From the NCBI GenBank assembly GCA_964611195.1, contig CAZSXA010000051.1:1-13088 (forward strand): DNA of 13,088 bases, read 5' to 3'. Below, in pieces: positions 1 to 6,322 of the stretch; position 1 is the stretch's first letter, and each line of letters begins with the position of its first letter. A program made the position numbers and the translations under genes. The notes below the pieces were generated by a model. That model saw only the letters and a program-made list of their open reading frames with translations, was not told the DNA's origin and ran no database searches. The DNA is from JADLGL01 sp964611195 (GTDB lineage: Bacteria; Pseudomonadota; Alphaproteobacteria; Rhizobiales; Kaistiaceae).

Positions 1-734
1 ATGAACAGGATGTTCGTCGTGTCGACCTGGAGGAATTCCTGCTGCGGATGCTTGCGCCCACCCTGCGGCGGAACCGAAGCGACGGTCCCTTCCATGATCT
101 TCAGCAGCGCCTGCTGGACGCCCTCGCCCGACACGTCCCGTGTGATCGACGGGTTGTCTGCCTTGCGGCTGATCTTGTCGACCTCGTCGATGTAGACGAT
201 GCCGCGCTGCGCCCGCTCGACATTGTAGTCGGCCGACTGAAGCAGCTTCAGGATGATGTTCTCGACGTCCTCGCCCACATAGCCGGCCTCGGTCAGGGTC
301 GTCGCATCGGCCATCGTGAACGGCACGTCGAGGATGCGCGCCAGCGTCTGGGCGAGCAGCGTCTTGCCGCAGCCGGTCGGCCCGATCAGCAGGATGTTCG
401 ACTTGGCGAGTTCGACGTCGGCGTTCTTCGAGGCGTGATTGAGTCGCTTGTAGTGATTGTGCACCGCTACCGACAGGACGCGCTTCGCGTGCTGCTGGCC
501 GATCACATAGTCGTCCAGCACCTGACAGATCTCGGCGGGGGTCGGGACGCCGTCGCGCGACTTGACCAGCGAGGACTTCGACTCCTCGCGGATGATATCC
601 ATGCAGAGTTCGACGCACTCGTCGCAGATGAAGACGGTCGGGCCGGCGATGAGCTTGCGCACCTCATGCTGGCTCTTGCCGCAGAAGGAGCAGTAGAGGG
701 TGTTCTTGCCGTCGCTGCCGCTGACTTTGCTCAT
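1..734 (-). CDS. clpX: ClpX, ATP-binding unfoldase subunit of ClpXP (C-terminus outside window)
   Basis: ClpX is a hexameric AAA+ unfoldase that recognises tagged proteins in the cytoplasm and threads them into ClpP. The start is the ATG at 734, giving MSKVSGSDGKNTLYCSFCGK. The N-terminal zinc-binding domain has its four cysteines at residues 15, 18, 37 and 40. The AAA+ module follows: Walker A GPTGCGKT at 118-125, pore loop GYVGED at 151-156 and Walker B IVYIDEVD at 179-186. About 244 codons are present out of the roughly 420 usual for the family; the rest lies beyond position 1. It sits 214 bases downstream of clpP on the same strand, the standard order, so lon would be expected further left. 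The motifs leave no reasonable alternative identity; only the 3' half is unseen. Confidence 0.98.
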   Translation of the reverse strand, partial: MSKVSGSDGKNTLYCSFCGKSQHEVRKLIAGPTVFICDECVELCMDIIREESKSSLVKSRDGVPTPAEICQVLDDYVIGQQHAKRVLSVAVHNHYKRLNHASKNADVELAKSNILLIGPTGCGKTLLAQTLARILDVPFTMADATTLTEAGYVGEDVENIILKLLQSADYNVERAQRGIVYIDEVDKISRKADNPSITRDVSGEGVQQALLKIMEGTVASVPPQGGRKHPQQEFLQVDTTNILF

Positions 735-916
735 TCAGACCTTCCTTGGCTCAGCGGCGAAACTCGCCGGCCTTCGGGATCCGACCCGCGGTTCGAAGGA
801 CCGCGGCTCGCCGTGTATCGTCACCGGCGCGCAGAGCGCATCACCAGCGCGCCCAAGTGAAACGCAATCCAAGCATGCTATCGACGATTTGTTCAAGAGA
901 CACTTAACGCCGCTGC

Positions 917-933
917 ACACATCGTGAATGTGT
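917..933. repeat. Perfect inverted repeat in the clpP-clpX gap
   Basis: Arms ACACAT and ATGTGT flank a five-base centre (CGTGA), 16 bases past the clpP stop and about 180 bases before the clpX start. There is no T-run on either side, so it is a poor intrinsic terminator. It could be an mRNA 3' hairpin or an operator for a separate clpX promoter. On the minus strand CTTGAA lies nearby (892-897), which resembles a -35 element, but I could not pair it with a good -10. Confidence 0.35.
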
Positions 934-948
934 TCAGACGGTTGACGG

Positions 949-1593
949 TCAGCCGCTATCGGTCGCCAGAACGGCCTCAAGTTCGGCGCGCGAATCGAGA
1001 ACCGTGTCGATCAGGCCAAACTCCTTGGCTTCGTGCGCGGTCATGAAATAATCGCGATCAAGAGTCTTCTCGATCACGTCATATGGTTGGCCGGTGTGCT
1101 TGACGTAGACTTCGTTGAGCCGGCGCTTCATCTTGACGATGTCTTCCGCGTGACGCTCTATATCCGATGCCTGTCCCTGAAAGCCGCCCGAGGGCTGATG
1201 CAGCAGAATGCGCGCATTCGGCAGCGCGGCGCGGTGACCGGCGGCGCCGCCGGCAAGAAGCAGCGAGCCCATCGAGGCCGCCTGGCCGATGCACAGCGTC
1301 GCCACCGGCGGCCGCACGAACTGCATGGTGTCGTAGATCGCCATGCCGGCGGTCACCACGCCACCCGGCGAGTTGATGTACATCGAGATCTCTTTCTTCG
1401 GGTTGTCGGCCTCGAGAAAGAGAAGCTGTGCCGTAATCAGCGAGGCGCCGTAATCCTCGATCGGACCGGTCACGAAAATCACGCGCTCCTTGAGGAGGCG
1501 CGAATAAATGTCATAGGCGCGCTCGCCGCGGTTGGTCTGTTCGACCACCATCGGGACAAGCGTGTTCATGGTGTATTCGTGTGGATCACGCAT
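949..1593 (-). CDS. clpP: ClpP, ATP-dependent Clp protease proteolytic subunit
   Basis: ClpP is the tetradecameric serine peptidase chamber that degrades proteins delivered by ClpX or ClpA. The 214-residue product has the full family length. The catalytic triad is visible: Ser107 in GQAASMGS, His132 in ILLHQPSG and Asp181 in TLDRDYFM, with the same spacing (25 and 49 residues) as in the E. coli enzyme. The hallmark INSPGG is at 74-79. A GGGGA ribosome binding site lies eight bases before the ATG at 1593, which favours this start over the internal Met9 (MNTLVPMVVEQ). The short N-terminal segment may be a processed propeptide, as known for this family. It lies 114 bases downstream of tig and upstream of clpX. 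Confidence 0.98.
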   Translation of the reverse strand: MRDPHEYTMNTLVPMVVEQTNRGERAYDIYSRLLKERVIFVTGPIEDYGASLITAQLLFLEADNPKKEISMYINSPGGVVTAGMAIYDTMQFVRPPVATLCIGQAASMGSLLLAGGAAGHRAALPNARILLHQPSGGFQGQASDIERHAEDIVKMKRRLNEVYVKHTGQPYDVIEKTLDRDYFMTAHEAKEFGLIDTVLDSRAELEAVLATDSG

Positions 1594-1658
1594 CGGTGGC
1601 GTCCCCCTGGCTAGCGGCTATGGCGATGGGGCGAACGCGAATCTCCCCTGCCCACGGC

Positions 1659-1688
1659 AGTATGTAGGCGCGCGCGCCCGGGACGCAA
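1659..1688 (-). promoter_or_regulatory. Possible clpP promoter
   Basis: On the minus strand TTGCGT (1683-1688) and CATACT (1659-1664) are separated by 18 very GC-rich bases in the tig-clpP gap. The -10 matches the TATAAT consensus at four of six positions and the -35 at three of six. It would put the start of transcription roughly 60 bases before clpP. This is only a visual match; clpP may also be read from upstream of tig. Confidence 0.3.
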
Positions 1689-1707
1689 AGAGCGTGTCGG
1701 TGATGCG

Positions 1708-3087
1708 TTAATCGCCGGACTTGCCGGTGTCGGTTTCGTCGGCTTCGTCCGCCTCGAGCTGAGAGACGAGTTCCGCACGCGTCACCGGCTTGTCGGTGAC
1801 GCTGACGAGTTCGAGCAGGAAGTCGACGACCTTCTCCTCGAACAGCGGCGCACGCAGCCGTGTCACGGCGGCCGGGTTCTCCTGATAGTAGTTCGCGATC
1901 TCCTGCTGCTGCGTCGGATTGCGCCGCATTTCGTCGGTGATCGCGCGCTGAAGTTCCTGATCGGAGACCTCGATGCGGTTCCGCTCGCCGATCTCGGCGA
2001 GCACCAGGCCGAGCCGGACGCGTCTGTCGGCGATCTTGCGGTAGTATTCGCGCTGCTCTTCCTCGGTCGTGCCCTGGTCGGCGAAGCTCTGGCCGGTGCG
2101 CTCATTGTCGAGTTCGACCTCCCGCCACACGCCGGAGAACTCCTGCTCCACCATCGACGGCGGCGCCTCGAAGCTGTGCATGTCGTCGAGCGCGTCGAGC
2201 AGCTGGCGCTTCACCCGCTGCCGAACGAGCGGCGCGTTCTGGCTGTCGAGCTGGCGGCGGACCGCGTCGCGCAGTTGATCGACCGATTCCAGGCCGAGCT
2301 TCTTCGCGAGTTCGTCGTCGATGGCCACCGAATCGGGCGCCGCCACTTCCTGCACCGTCACGTCGAACGTCGTCTCCTTCCCGGCGAGATGGCTCGCGCC
2401 ATAGTCCTCCGGGAACGTGATGTTCAGCGTCTTGGTGTCGCCGGCCTTCACGCCGATCAACTGCTCCTCGAAGCCGGGAATGAACTGGCCGGAGCCGAGG
2501 GTCAGCTGGGCGCCCTGATCGGCGCCGCCCTGGAACGGCTCGCCGTCGAGCTTGCCGACATAGTCCATCGTCACCCGGTCACCGTCTTCCGCAGCGCCAT
2601 CCTTGGCCGTGTAGGTCGCGTTGGCACGGGCGAGCTGCTTGAGGCTCTGGTCGAGATCCTCCGCCGCGACCTCGACCACCGGCCGCTCGATCGCGATCGT
2701 CTTGAAGTCGCCGAGTTCGACCTTCGGCAGGACCTCGTAGCTCATCGAGAATTCGAGATCGGCCTTTGCGTCGAGAACCTTCTCGGCTTCTTTCTCGTCC
2801 TCGGGCAGGTCGTAGGTCGGCTGCTGCGCGGCGCGTTCGCCACGGCTCGACAGGATCTCGTTGGTCTGCTCGCGGAGAATGTCGTTGATGATTTCCGACA
2901 TCGTCTGACGCCCGGCGATCCGCCGAAGGTGGCTGACGGGAACCTTGCCGGGGCGAAAACCCTTGATCTGCGTGGTGCCCTTGATCTCCTCGAGCCGGGA
3001 GACGAGCCGCGAGTCGAGTTCCTCGGCCGGAACGACGACCTTGAATTCCCGCTTCAACCCATCCGAGAGTGTCTCGGTTACCTGCAT
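1708..3087 (-). CDS. tig: Trigger factor, ribosome-associated chaperone and prolyl isomerase
   Basis: Trigger factor binds the ribosome at the exit tunnel (protein L23), shields nascent chains and has peptidyl-prolyl isomerase activity. The 459-residue product shows the three expected parts. The N-terminal ribosome-binding domain carries the signature GFRPGKVP at 43-50. An FKBP-type domain spans about 167-250 (DYVGKLDGEPFQGG, then LGSGQFIPGFEEQLIG). A long helical C-terminal chaperone domain ends in an acidic tail. I chose the ATG at 3087 (MQVTETLSDG) because it matches the family N-terminus and has AAGGG nine bases upstream. The frame is open for a further 54 codons, but these run through a tRNA gene and cannot be protein. 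It precedes clpP and clpX, as is usual. Confidence 0.98.
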   Translation of the reverse strand: MQVTETLSDGLKREFKVVVPAEELDSRLVSRLEEIKGTTQIKGFRPGKVPVSHLRRIAGRQTMSEIINDILREQTNEILSSRGERAAQQPTYDLPEDEKEAEKVLDAKADLEFSMSYEVLPKVELGDFKTIAIERPVVEVAAEDLDQSLKQLARANATYTAKDGAAEDGDRVTMDYVGKLDGEPFQGGADQGAQLTLGSGQFIPGFEEQLIGVKAGDTKTLNITFPEDYGASHLAGKETTFDVTVQEVAAPDSVAIDDELAKKLGLESVDQLRDAVRRQLDSQNAPLVRQRVKRQLLDALDDMHSFEAPPSMVEQEFSGVWREVELDNERTGQSFADQGTTEEEQREYYRKIADRRVRLGLVLAEIGERNRIEVSDQELQRAITDEMRRNPTQQQEIANYYQENPAAVTRLRAPLFEEKVVDFLLELVSVTDKPVTRAELVSQLEADEADETDTGKSGD

Positions 3088-3154
3088 GCCACTCGAACCC
3101 TTGTTATCTGAAACGCTCACTGCTCCGCGCCGGCTTGTCGGGAACCCGCCAGGC

Positions 3155-3239
3155 TGGTGCGGGCGGAGGGATTTGAACCCCCACGGCGCAAGCCACTGGA
3201 ACCTAAATCCAGCGTGTCTACCAGTTCCACCACGCCCGC
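3155..3239 (-). tRNA. tRNA-Leu, anticodon UAG
   Basis: Read on the minus strand, this is an 85-base class II tRNA with an encoded CCA end. The acceptor stem pairs GCGGGCG (5' end at 3239) with CGCCCGC (3165-3159), followed by discriminator A and CCA. The anticodon loop TTTAGGT (3207-3201) gives anticodon UAG, which reads CUN leucine codons. The D-loop sequence TGGTAGACACGC, the long variable arm and the T-loop GGTTCAAATCC are all typical of bacterial tRNA-Leu. It ends 67 bases before the tig start on the same strand. Confidence 0.96.
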
Positions 3240-3281
3240 GGGGAGCCACGACCGGGCCCGGCCCGGAGTTGAGCGCTGCCC

Positions 3282-3310
3282 CCTATAGACGCGCCCCCAA
3301 TTCGGGTCAA
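3282..3310 (-). promoter_or_regulatory. Sigma70-type promoter of tRNA-Leu(UAG), probably also serving tig
   Basis: On the minus strand, TTGACC (-35, 3305-3310) and TATAGG (-10, 3282-3287) are exactly 17 bases apart. Transcription would start near 3275, about 36 bases before the tRNA 5' end. This is the best promoter match in the window. No T-run terminator is visible between the tRNA and tig, so the transcript may continue into tig. Confidence 0.7.
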
Positions 3311-3333
3311 AGGAAAACGCCGCTAGTCTGAGC

Positions 3334-3353
3334 CCCGCGAGTCGCGGGTTTTT
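3334..3353 (+). terminator. Terminator-like hairpin ahead of the DUF599 gene
   Basis: CCCGC, a five-base loop GAGTC, and GCGGG (3334-3348) are followed directly by five T residues (3349-3353) on the plus strand. It ends 28 bases before the ATG of the DUF599 gene. No plus-strand gene lies upstream, so it could stop antisense transcription coming out of tig and the tRNA, or act as an attenuator in the DUF599 leader. The stem is short but GC-only with a good T-run. Confidence 0.5.
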
Positions 3354-3381
3354 ATCAAGCCAAACCGGGCATCGAGCCGCC

Positions 3382-4068
3382 ATGGACCTCTCCTCCTTCA
3401 GCACGAGCGACTTTGTCGCCCTCGCCCTCTTTGCGGCGGCCTGGGTCGGCTACTCGGTGCTCGTCGACCACGGTCCGCTGTCGCGCCGAACACTGACAAC
3501 CGCAATGGATCGCCAGCGCCGCATCTGGGTCGAGATGATGCAGTCGCACGAGATCCGCATCGCCGACACCAACATCGTGTCCGGCTTGCAGCAGGGCAAC
3601 GCGTTCTTCGCCACCGCCTCGATGCTGGCGATCGGCGCCTGCCTGGCGGTGCTGGGTTCCGGCGACACCGTCTTCGCGGTCCTCAGCGACGTCGCGCCCA
3701 ACGAACCCGGCGAGCTGCTGGAGACCAAGATGATCGGCCTCGCGCTCATCTTCGTCTACGCGTTCTTCAAGTTCTCCTGGGGGTATCGGCTGATCGTCTA
3801 CGCCTCGATCCAGGTCGGCGCTCTGCCGCCTCCGAACGCGGTGGGGACGCCGGAGGCCGCAAGAGCGATCGACCGTGCCGCCCGCTTTCTTCACCTCGCC
3901 GCCCGCAACTTCAATCGCGGGCAGCGCGCCTTTTATTTCGCGATGGCCTATCTCGGCTGGCTGGCAAGTCCGTGGGCCATGGTCGCCGGGACGTTCGCGG
4001 TCATCGCGGTGCTCGCGCACCGCCAATTCTGGTCGCGGCCCGCCCGCGCGATGGCGGAACCGGAATAA
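3382..4068 (+). CDS. DUF599 family integral membrane protein
   Basis: The function of this family is not established. The 228-residue product has four likely membrane segments, at about residues 10-28, 73-93, 117-141 and 186-212. Two hydrophilic stretches separate them: a charged one (about 40-66, including MDRQRRIWVEMMQSHEIRI) and one at about 150-182 with the conserved-looking HLAARNFNRGQRAFYF. This layout, length and the RRxW...N...GN pattern match DUF599 proteins as I remember them. The start is the ATG at 3382; the ribosome binding site before it is weak. It is divergent from tRNA-Leu(UAG) and sits in front of the structured region before the MFS gene. A broken or fused form is not suspected. 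Confidence 0.8.
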   Translation: MDLSSFSTSDFVALALFAAAWVGYSVLVDHGPLSRRTLTTAMDRQRRIWVEMMQSHEIRIADTNIVSGLQQGNAFFATASMLAIGACLAVLGSGDTVFAVLSDVAPNEPGELLETKMIGLALIFVYAFFKFSWGYRLIVYASIQVGALPPPNAVGTPEAARAIDRAARFLHLAARNFNRGQRAFYFAMAYLGWLASPWAMVAGTFAVIAVLAHRQFWSRPARAMAEPE

Positions 4069-4101
4069 CATGAATTTCCGACTCGACTTTTCCGCGACGA
4101 T

Positions 4102-4172
4102 GACGCAAAACGAAAAAGCTGAGTATCCCTCTCAGCTTTTCCCGGCTACCCGTCAACGACGGGTCTTGCGTT
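4102..4172 (+). ncRNA. Candidate structured RNA, three-way junction
   Basis: Three nested pairings are visible on the plus strand. An outer stem pairs GACGCAA (4102-4108) with TTGCGTT (4166-4172), with one G-U pair. Inside it is a ten-pair hairpin, AAAAGCTGAG (4114-4123) with CTCAGCTTTT (4131-4140) and a seven-base loop. A second hairpin pairs ACCCGTC (4148-4154) with GACGGGT (4158-4164). A further strong stem follows at 4179-4204. The first inner hairpin could equally be a simple terminator for the DUF599 gene, since its stem ends in four T residues. I do not recognise the element as a known riboswitch or small RNA family. Confidence 0.4.
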
Positions 4173-4178
4173 CAACTT

Positions 4179-4212
4179 GGCGGTGCGTCTCGGGACGCAC
4201 CGCCCTTTCCTT
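4179..4212 (+). terminator. Strong stem-loop with weak T tail before the MFS gene
   Basis: Eleven perfect pairs, GGCGGTGCGTC (4179-4189) with GACGCACCGCC (4194-4204), close on a four-base loop. CTTTCCTT follows. The stem is very stable; the tail is only partly T-rich. It could end transcription from the DUF599 gene or end a small RNA beginning near 4100. The MFS start codon is about 74 bases further on. Confidence 0.5.
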
Positions 4213-4285
4213 GCCCCCTCCTTGTCGAACTCACCAGCCATGATCCGGTTGGCGGTTGCGGCCGCTCGCGGCTAGGAACGACGGT

Positions 4286-5533
4286 ATGGAGCAAGCCGAG
4301 CGAGCCGACGAAAGCCAACCGCCGAAGGTCGGCTATCGGCCGCTGCTCGCCTTGGAATCGCCGAGGCGCCTGGTCGCCGCCGCGATCCCGGCCGATTTTG
4401 CCGACTGGCTCGACTACGCCGCGGTGCTTGCGCTCCTGGTCTTCGTCTGGGGCGAGGGTCCGCTGGTCCTGGCGTTCTTCGCGCTTGCGCTCAGCGTCCC
4501 CTATGTCGTCATCGGCCCGTTCCTGGCGATGCTCGTCGACCGGACGCCGATCCGCAGCGTGCTGGTGCTCTCGAATGCCGGCCGCGCGATCGCCACCGTC
4601 GGGCTCATCTTCGCCGGCGACACGGCGCTCGTCCTCGGCCTCGTCTTCCTCCGCTCAACGATCGATTCGGCATTCACCCCGGCGCGTCAGGCTGCGATCA
4701 AGGCGACGACCCCGAAGGAGCTTCTTCAGGTCGCCAACGGGCTACACCACGCGATCAACCAAACCTCGAAGATCGTCGGCCCGGCAATCGGCGGGCTGCT
4801 CCTGGCGGCTCTGCCGATCGACGCGGTGTTCGCCATCAACGCGGCGATATCGCTGATCGCGGCAGGCATCTCGGCGACGGTGCTGATTGCCGCCCGCCCA
4901 TCGAGCGAGCCTGAGGCGCCGGCCGGCTTCCTGAAGCGGTCGATGGTCGGTTTCGCCGAATTCGGCCGCAATAGGCTGCTGCGATTGGCCCTCATCTTCA
5001 GCGTCACCGCCTATTTCGCGATCTTCCTCTACGATGCCCTGATCCCGCTGCTTACCCAGAACCTCGGCTTCGACGAGACCATCTTCGGCTTCGCCATCAG
5101 CGCATCGGGCCTCGGCGGGCTGATCGGCGCTCTCGCCGCCGGCCGGACGACGTCGCTGTCGCCGTTCCAGATGATGGCAGGCGCCGCGATGATCGGCGGT
5201 GCAGTGACGATCGTCCTCGGCGCGGCGGCGCTCTCCAGCTGGTCGATCGGCGTCGTCATCTTTCTTGTCGCGGCCGGCGCGATGGGCGGCGCCTTCGGCT
5301 ACCAGACCGTGCCCTACCGGACGCTGATCCAGAGCGAGACGGCTGAGGATCGAATCGCCCGGGTCTACGCGGCCGGCGAATCCGTCACGGTCGGCGTGAT
5401 GCTTGCGGCGCCCTTCATCGGCAGCCTCATTGCAGAGGCGCTGGGCACGGGCGCGGCGTTTGTCGCCGGCGGCAGTGTGCTGCTCCTGCTGGGCCTCGGC
5501 GTCGCGCTCAGGCGGGCGACCGCTCGGACCTAG
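4286..5533 (+). CDS. MFS transporter, probable exporter of unknown substrate
   Basis: This is a major facilitator superfamily protein of 415 residues, the usual size for a twelve-helix inner-membrane carrier. Hydrophobic segments run along the whole length. A motif A-like stretch GPFLAMLVDRTPIR (77-90) lies between helices 2 and 3, and a glycine/proline-rich segment (NQTSKIVGPAIGG, 158-170) is in helix 5. A central cytoplasmic loop lies at about 203-230. The overall look resembles the EntS-like drug or siderophore efflux branch, but the substrate cannot be read from sequence. I chose the ATG at 4286, which has AGGA eight bases upstream; a TTG at 4256 would add ten residues with no family support. 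The gene ends on a CTAG that also encodes the stop of the opposing oxidoreductase gene. Confidence 0.9.
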   Translation: MEQAERADESQPPKVGYRPLLALESPRRLVAAAIPADFADWLDYAAVLALLVFVWGEGPLVLAFFALALSVPYVVIGPFLAMLVDRTPIRSVLVLSNAGRAIATVGLIFAGDTALVLGLVFLRSTIDSAFTPARQAAIKATTPKELLQVANGLHHAINQTSKIVGPAIGGLLLAALPIDAVFAINAAISLIAAGISATVLIAARPSSEPEAPAGFLKRSMVGFAEFGRNRLLRLALIFSVTAYFAIFLYDALIPLLTQNLGFDETIFGFAISASGLGGLIGALAAGRTTSLSPFQMMAGAAMIGGAVTIVLGAAALSSWSIGVVIFLVAAGAMGGAFGYQTVPYRTLIQSETAEDRIARVYAAGESVTVGVMLAAPFIGSLIAEALGTGAAFVAGGSVLLLLGLGVALRRATART

Positions 5534-6252
5534 CGGTACTCCGGATTGGGGTGGCCGAAATCGGTCCCCGCGTCCCACTGATCGCGGCGGTTGCCATGGG
5601 CGGGAATGCCGCCGGCGTCGCGGATCATCTTCGCCATATGCATCAGGTTCCACGCCATGAACGTGGTGTTGCGCTGGGTGAACTCGTTCTGCGGGCCGCC
5701 CGAGCCCTCGTCGAGATAAGAGGGGCCCGGCCCGGCCTCGCCGATCCATCCGGCATCGGCCTGCGGGGGGATCACCATGCCGAGATGCTGGAGCGAGTAG
5801 AGCACCTCCATCGCGCAATGTTTGATGCCGTCCTCATTGCCGGTGACGATGCAGCCGCCGACCTGCCCGTAATAGACGTATTGGCCCTTGTCGTTGGGCT
5901 TCGCCGACATCGCATAGAGCCGGTCGATCAACAGCTTGCAGACGCCGGAGAGCTGCCCGAGCCAGATCGGCGTGCCGACGATGACGATGTCGGCCGCCTT
6001 GATCGTCGGCCACAACTCCGGCCAGGCATCCTCCTCCCATCCATGTTCGGTCATGTCGGGGTAGACACCTTGCGCCACTGCATGGTCGACGACGCGGATG
6101 TGGCTTACCTCAACGCCCTGCTTGCGCATCATCGCCTCGGCGACCTCCATCAGTCCGGCCGTGTGGGACTGCTCGGGCGACCTCTTCAGCGTGCAGTTGA
6201 GGCTGACGGCCTTAAGGCCGGAGAAGTCGTAAACGTCTTTTGAATCGGCCAT
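5530..6252 (-). CDS. Flavodoxin-fold NAD(P)H-dependent oxidoreductase
   Basis: The 240-residue product belongs to the flavodoxin-like FMN reductase group. A first beta strand leads into a phosphate-binding loop (LNCTLKRSPEQSHTAGL, about residues 18-34). The strand ADIVIVGTPIWLGQLSG is followed by KLLIDRL, the typical second FMN-contacting region. GQVGGCIVTGNEDG is the third. The C-terminal third (aromatic and Asp/Asn rich, after about residue 170) is longer than in minimal members. It is likely a cytoplasmic FMN enzyme transferring electrons from NAD(P)H; the acceptor is unknown. The start is the ATG at 6252; the ribosome binding site is weak. It follows the Gfo/Idh/MocA gene by 70 bases on the same strand and overlaps the MFS gene end by four bases. 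Confidence 0.85.
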   Translation of the reverse strand: MADSKDVYDFSGLKAVSLNCTLKRSPEQSHTAGLMEVAEAMMRKQGVEVSHIRVVDHAVAQGVYPDMTEHGWEEDAWPELWPTIKAADIVIVGTPIWLGQLSGVCKLLIDRLYAMSAKPNDKGQYVYYGQVGGCIVTGNEDGIKHCAMEVLYSLQHLGMVIPPQADAGWIGEAGPGPSYLDEGSGGPQNEFTQRNTTFMAWNLMHMAKMIRDAGGIPAHGNRRDQWDAGTDFGHPNPEYR

Positions 6253-6322
6253 GGCGGGGCTCGCGGCAGGTTGAAAGGCGGGTTGGTTCTACGGGATCAG
6301 GCTCGCGGCGCGGAAATCACCT

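Noticed and set aside
48..860. 270-codon plus-strand reading frame opposite clpX
   Set aside because: It is antisense to a gene with unmistakable zinc-finger, Walker A and Walker B motifs; long opposite frames are expected in GC-rich coding DNA.
1660..1682. GC-alternating run (gcgcgcgcg) before clpP as a repeat element
   Set aside because: It is very short and lies in a GC-rich spacer; no second copy is seen in the window.
3088..3249. 54-codon N-terminal extension of trigger factor
   Set aside because: The frame is open but runs straight through tRNA-Leu(UAG); the family N-terminus and a ribosome binding site both point to the ATG at 3087.
4114..4140. TPP riboswitch, suggested by a CTGAG near the transporter gene
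   Set aside because: The CTGAG belongs to a perfect self-complementary hairpin; the other conserved TPP segments are missing.
4148..4164. Mini-ykkC (guanidine-II) hairpin, suggested by ACGA near the loop
   Set aside because: The ACGA is not presented as a tetraloop and there is no matching second hairpin.
4070..4243. 58-codon small ORF starting two bases after the DUF599 stop
   Set aside because: It is threaded through three perfect stem-loops and turns into Arg/Ser/Pro-rich low complexity; no clear ribosome binding site precedes it.
4742..5818. 358-codon minus-strand reading frame opposite the MFS gene
   Set aside because: The product is a low-complexity Arg/Asp/Glu-rich sequence with no family features; the plus-strand membrane protein explains the region.
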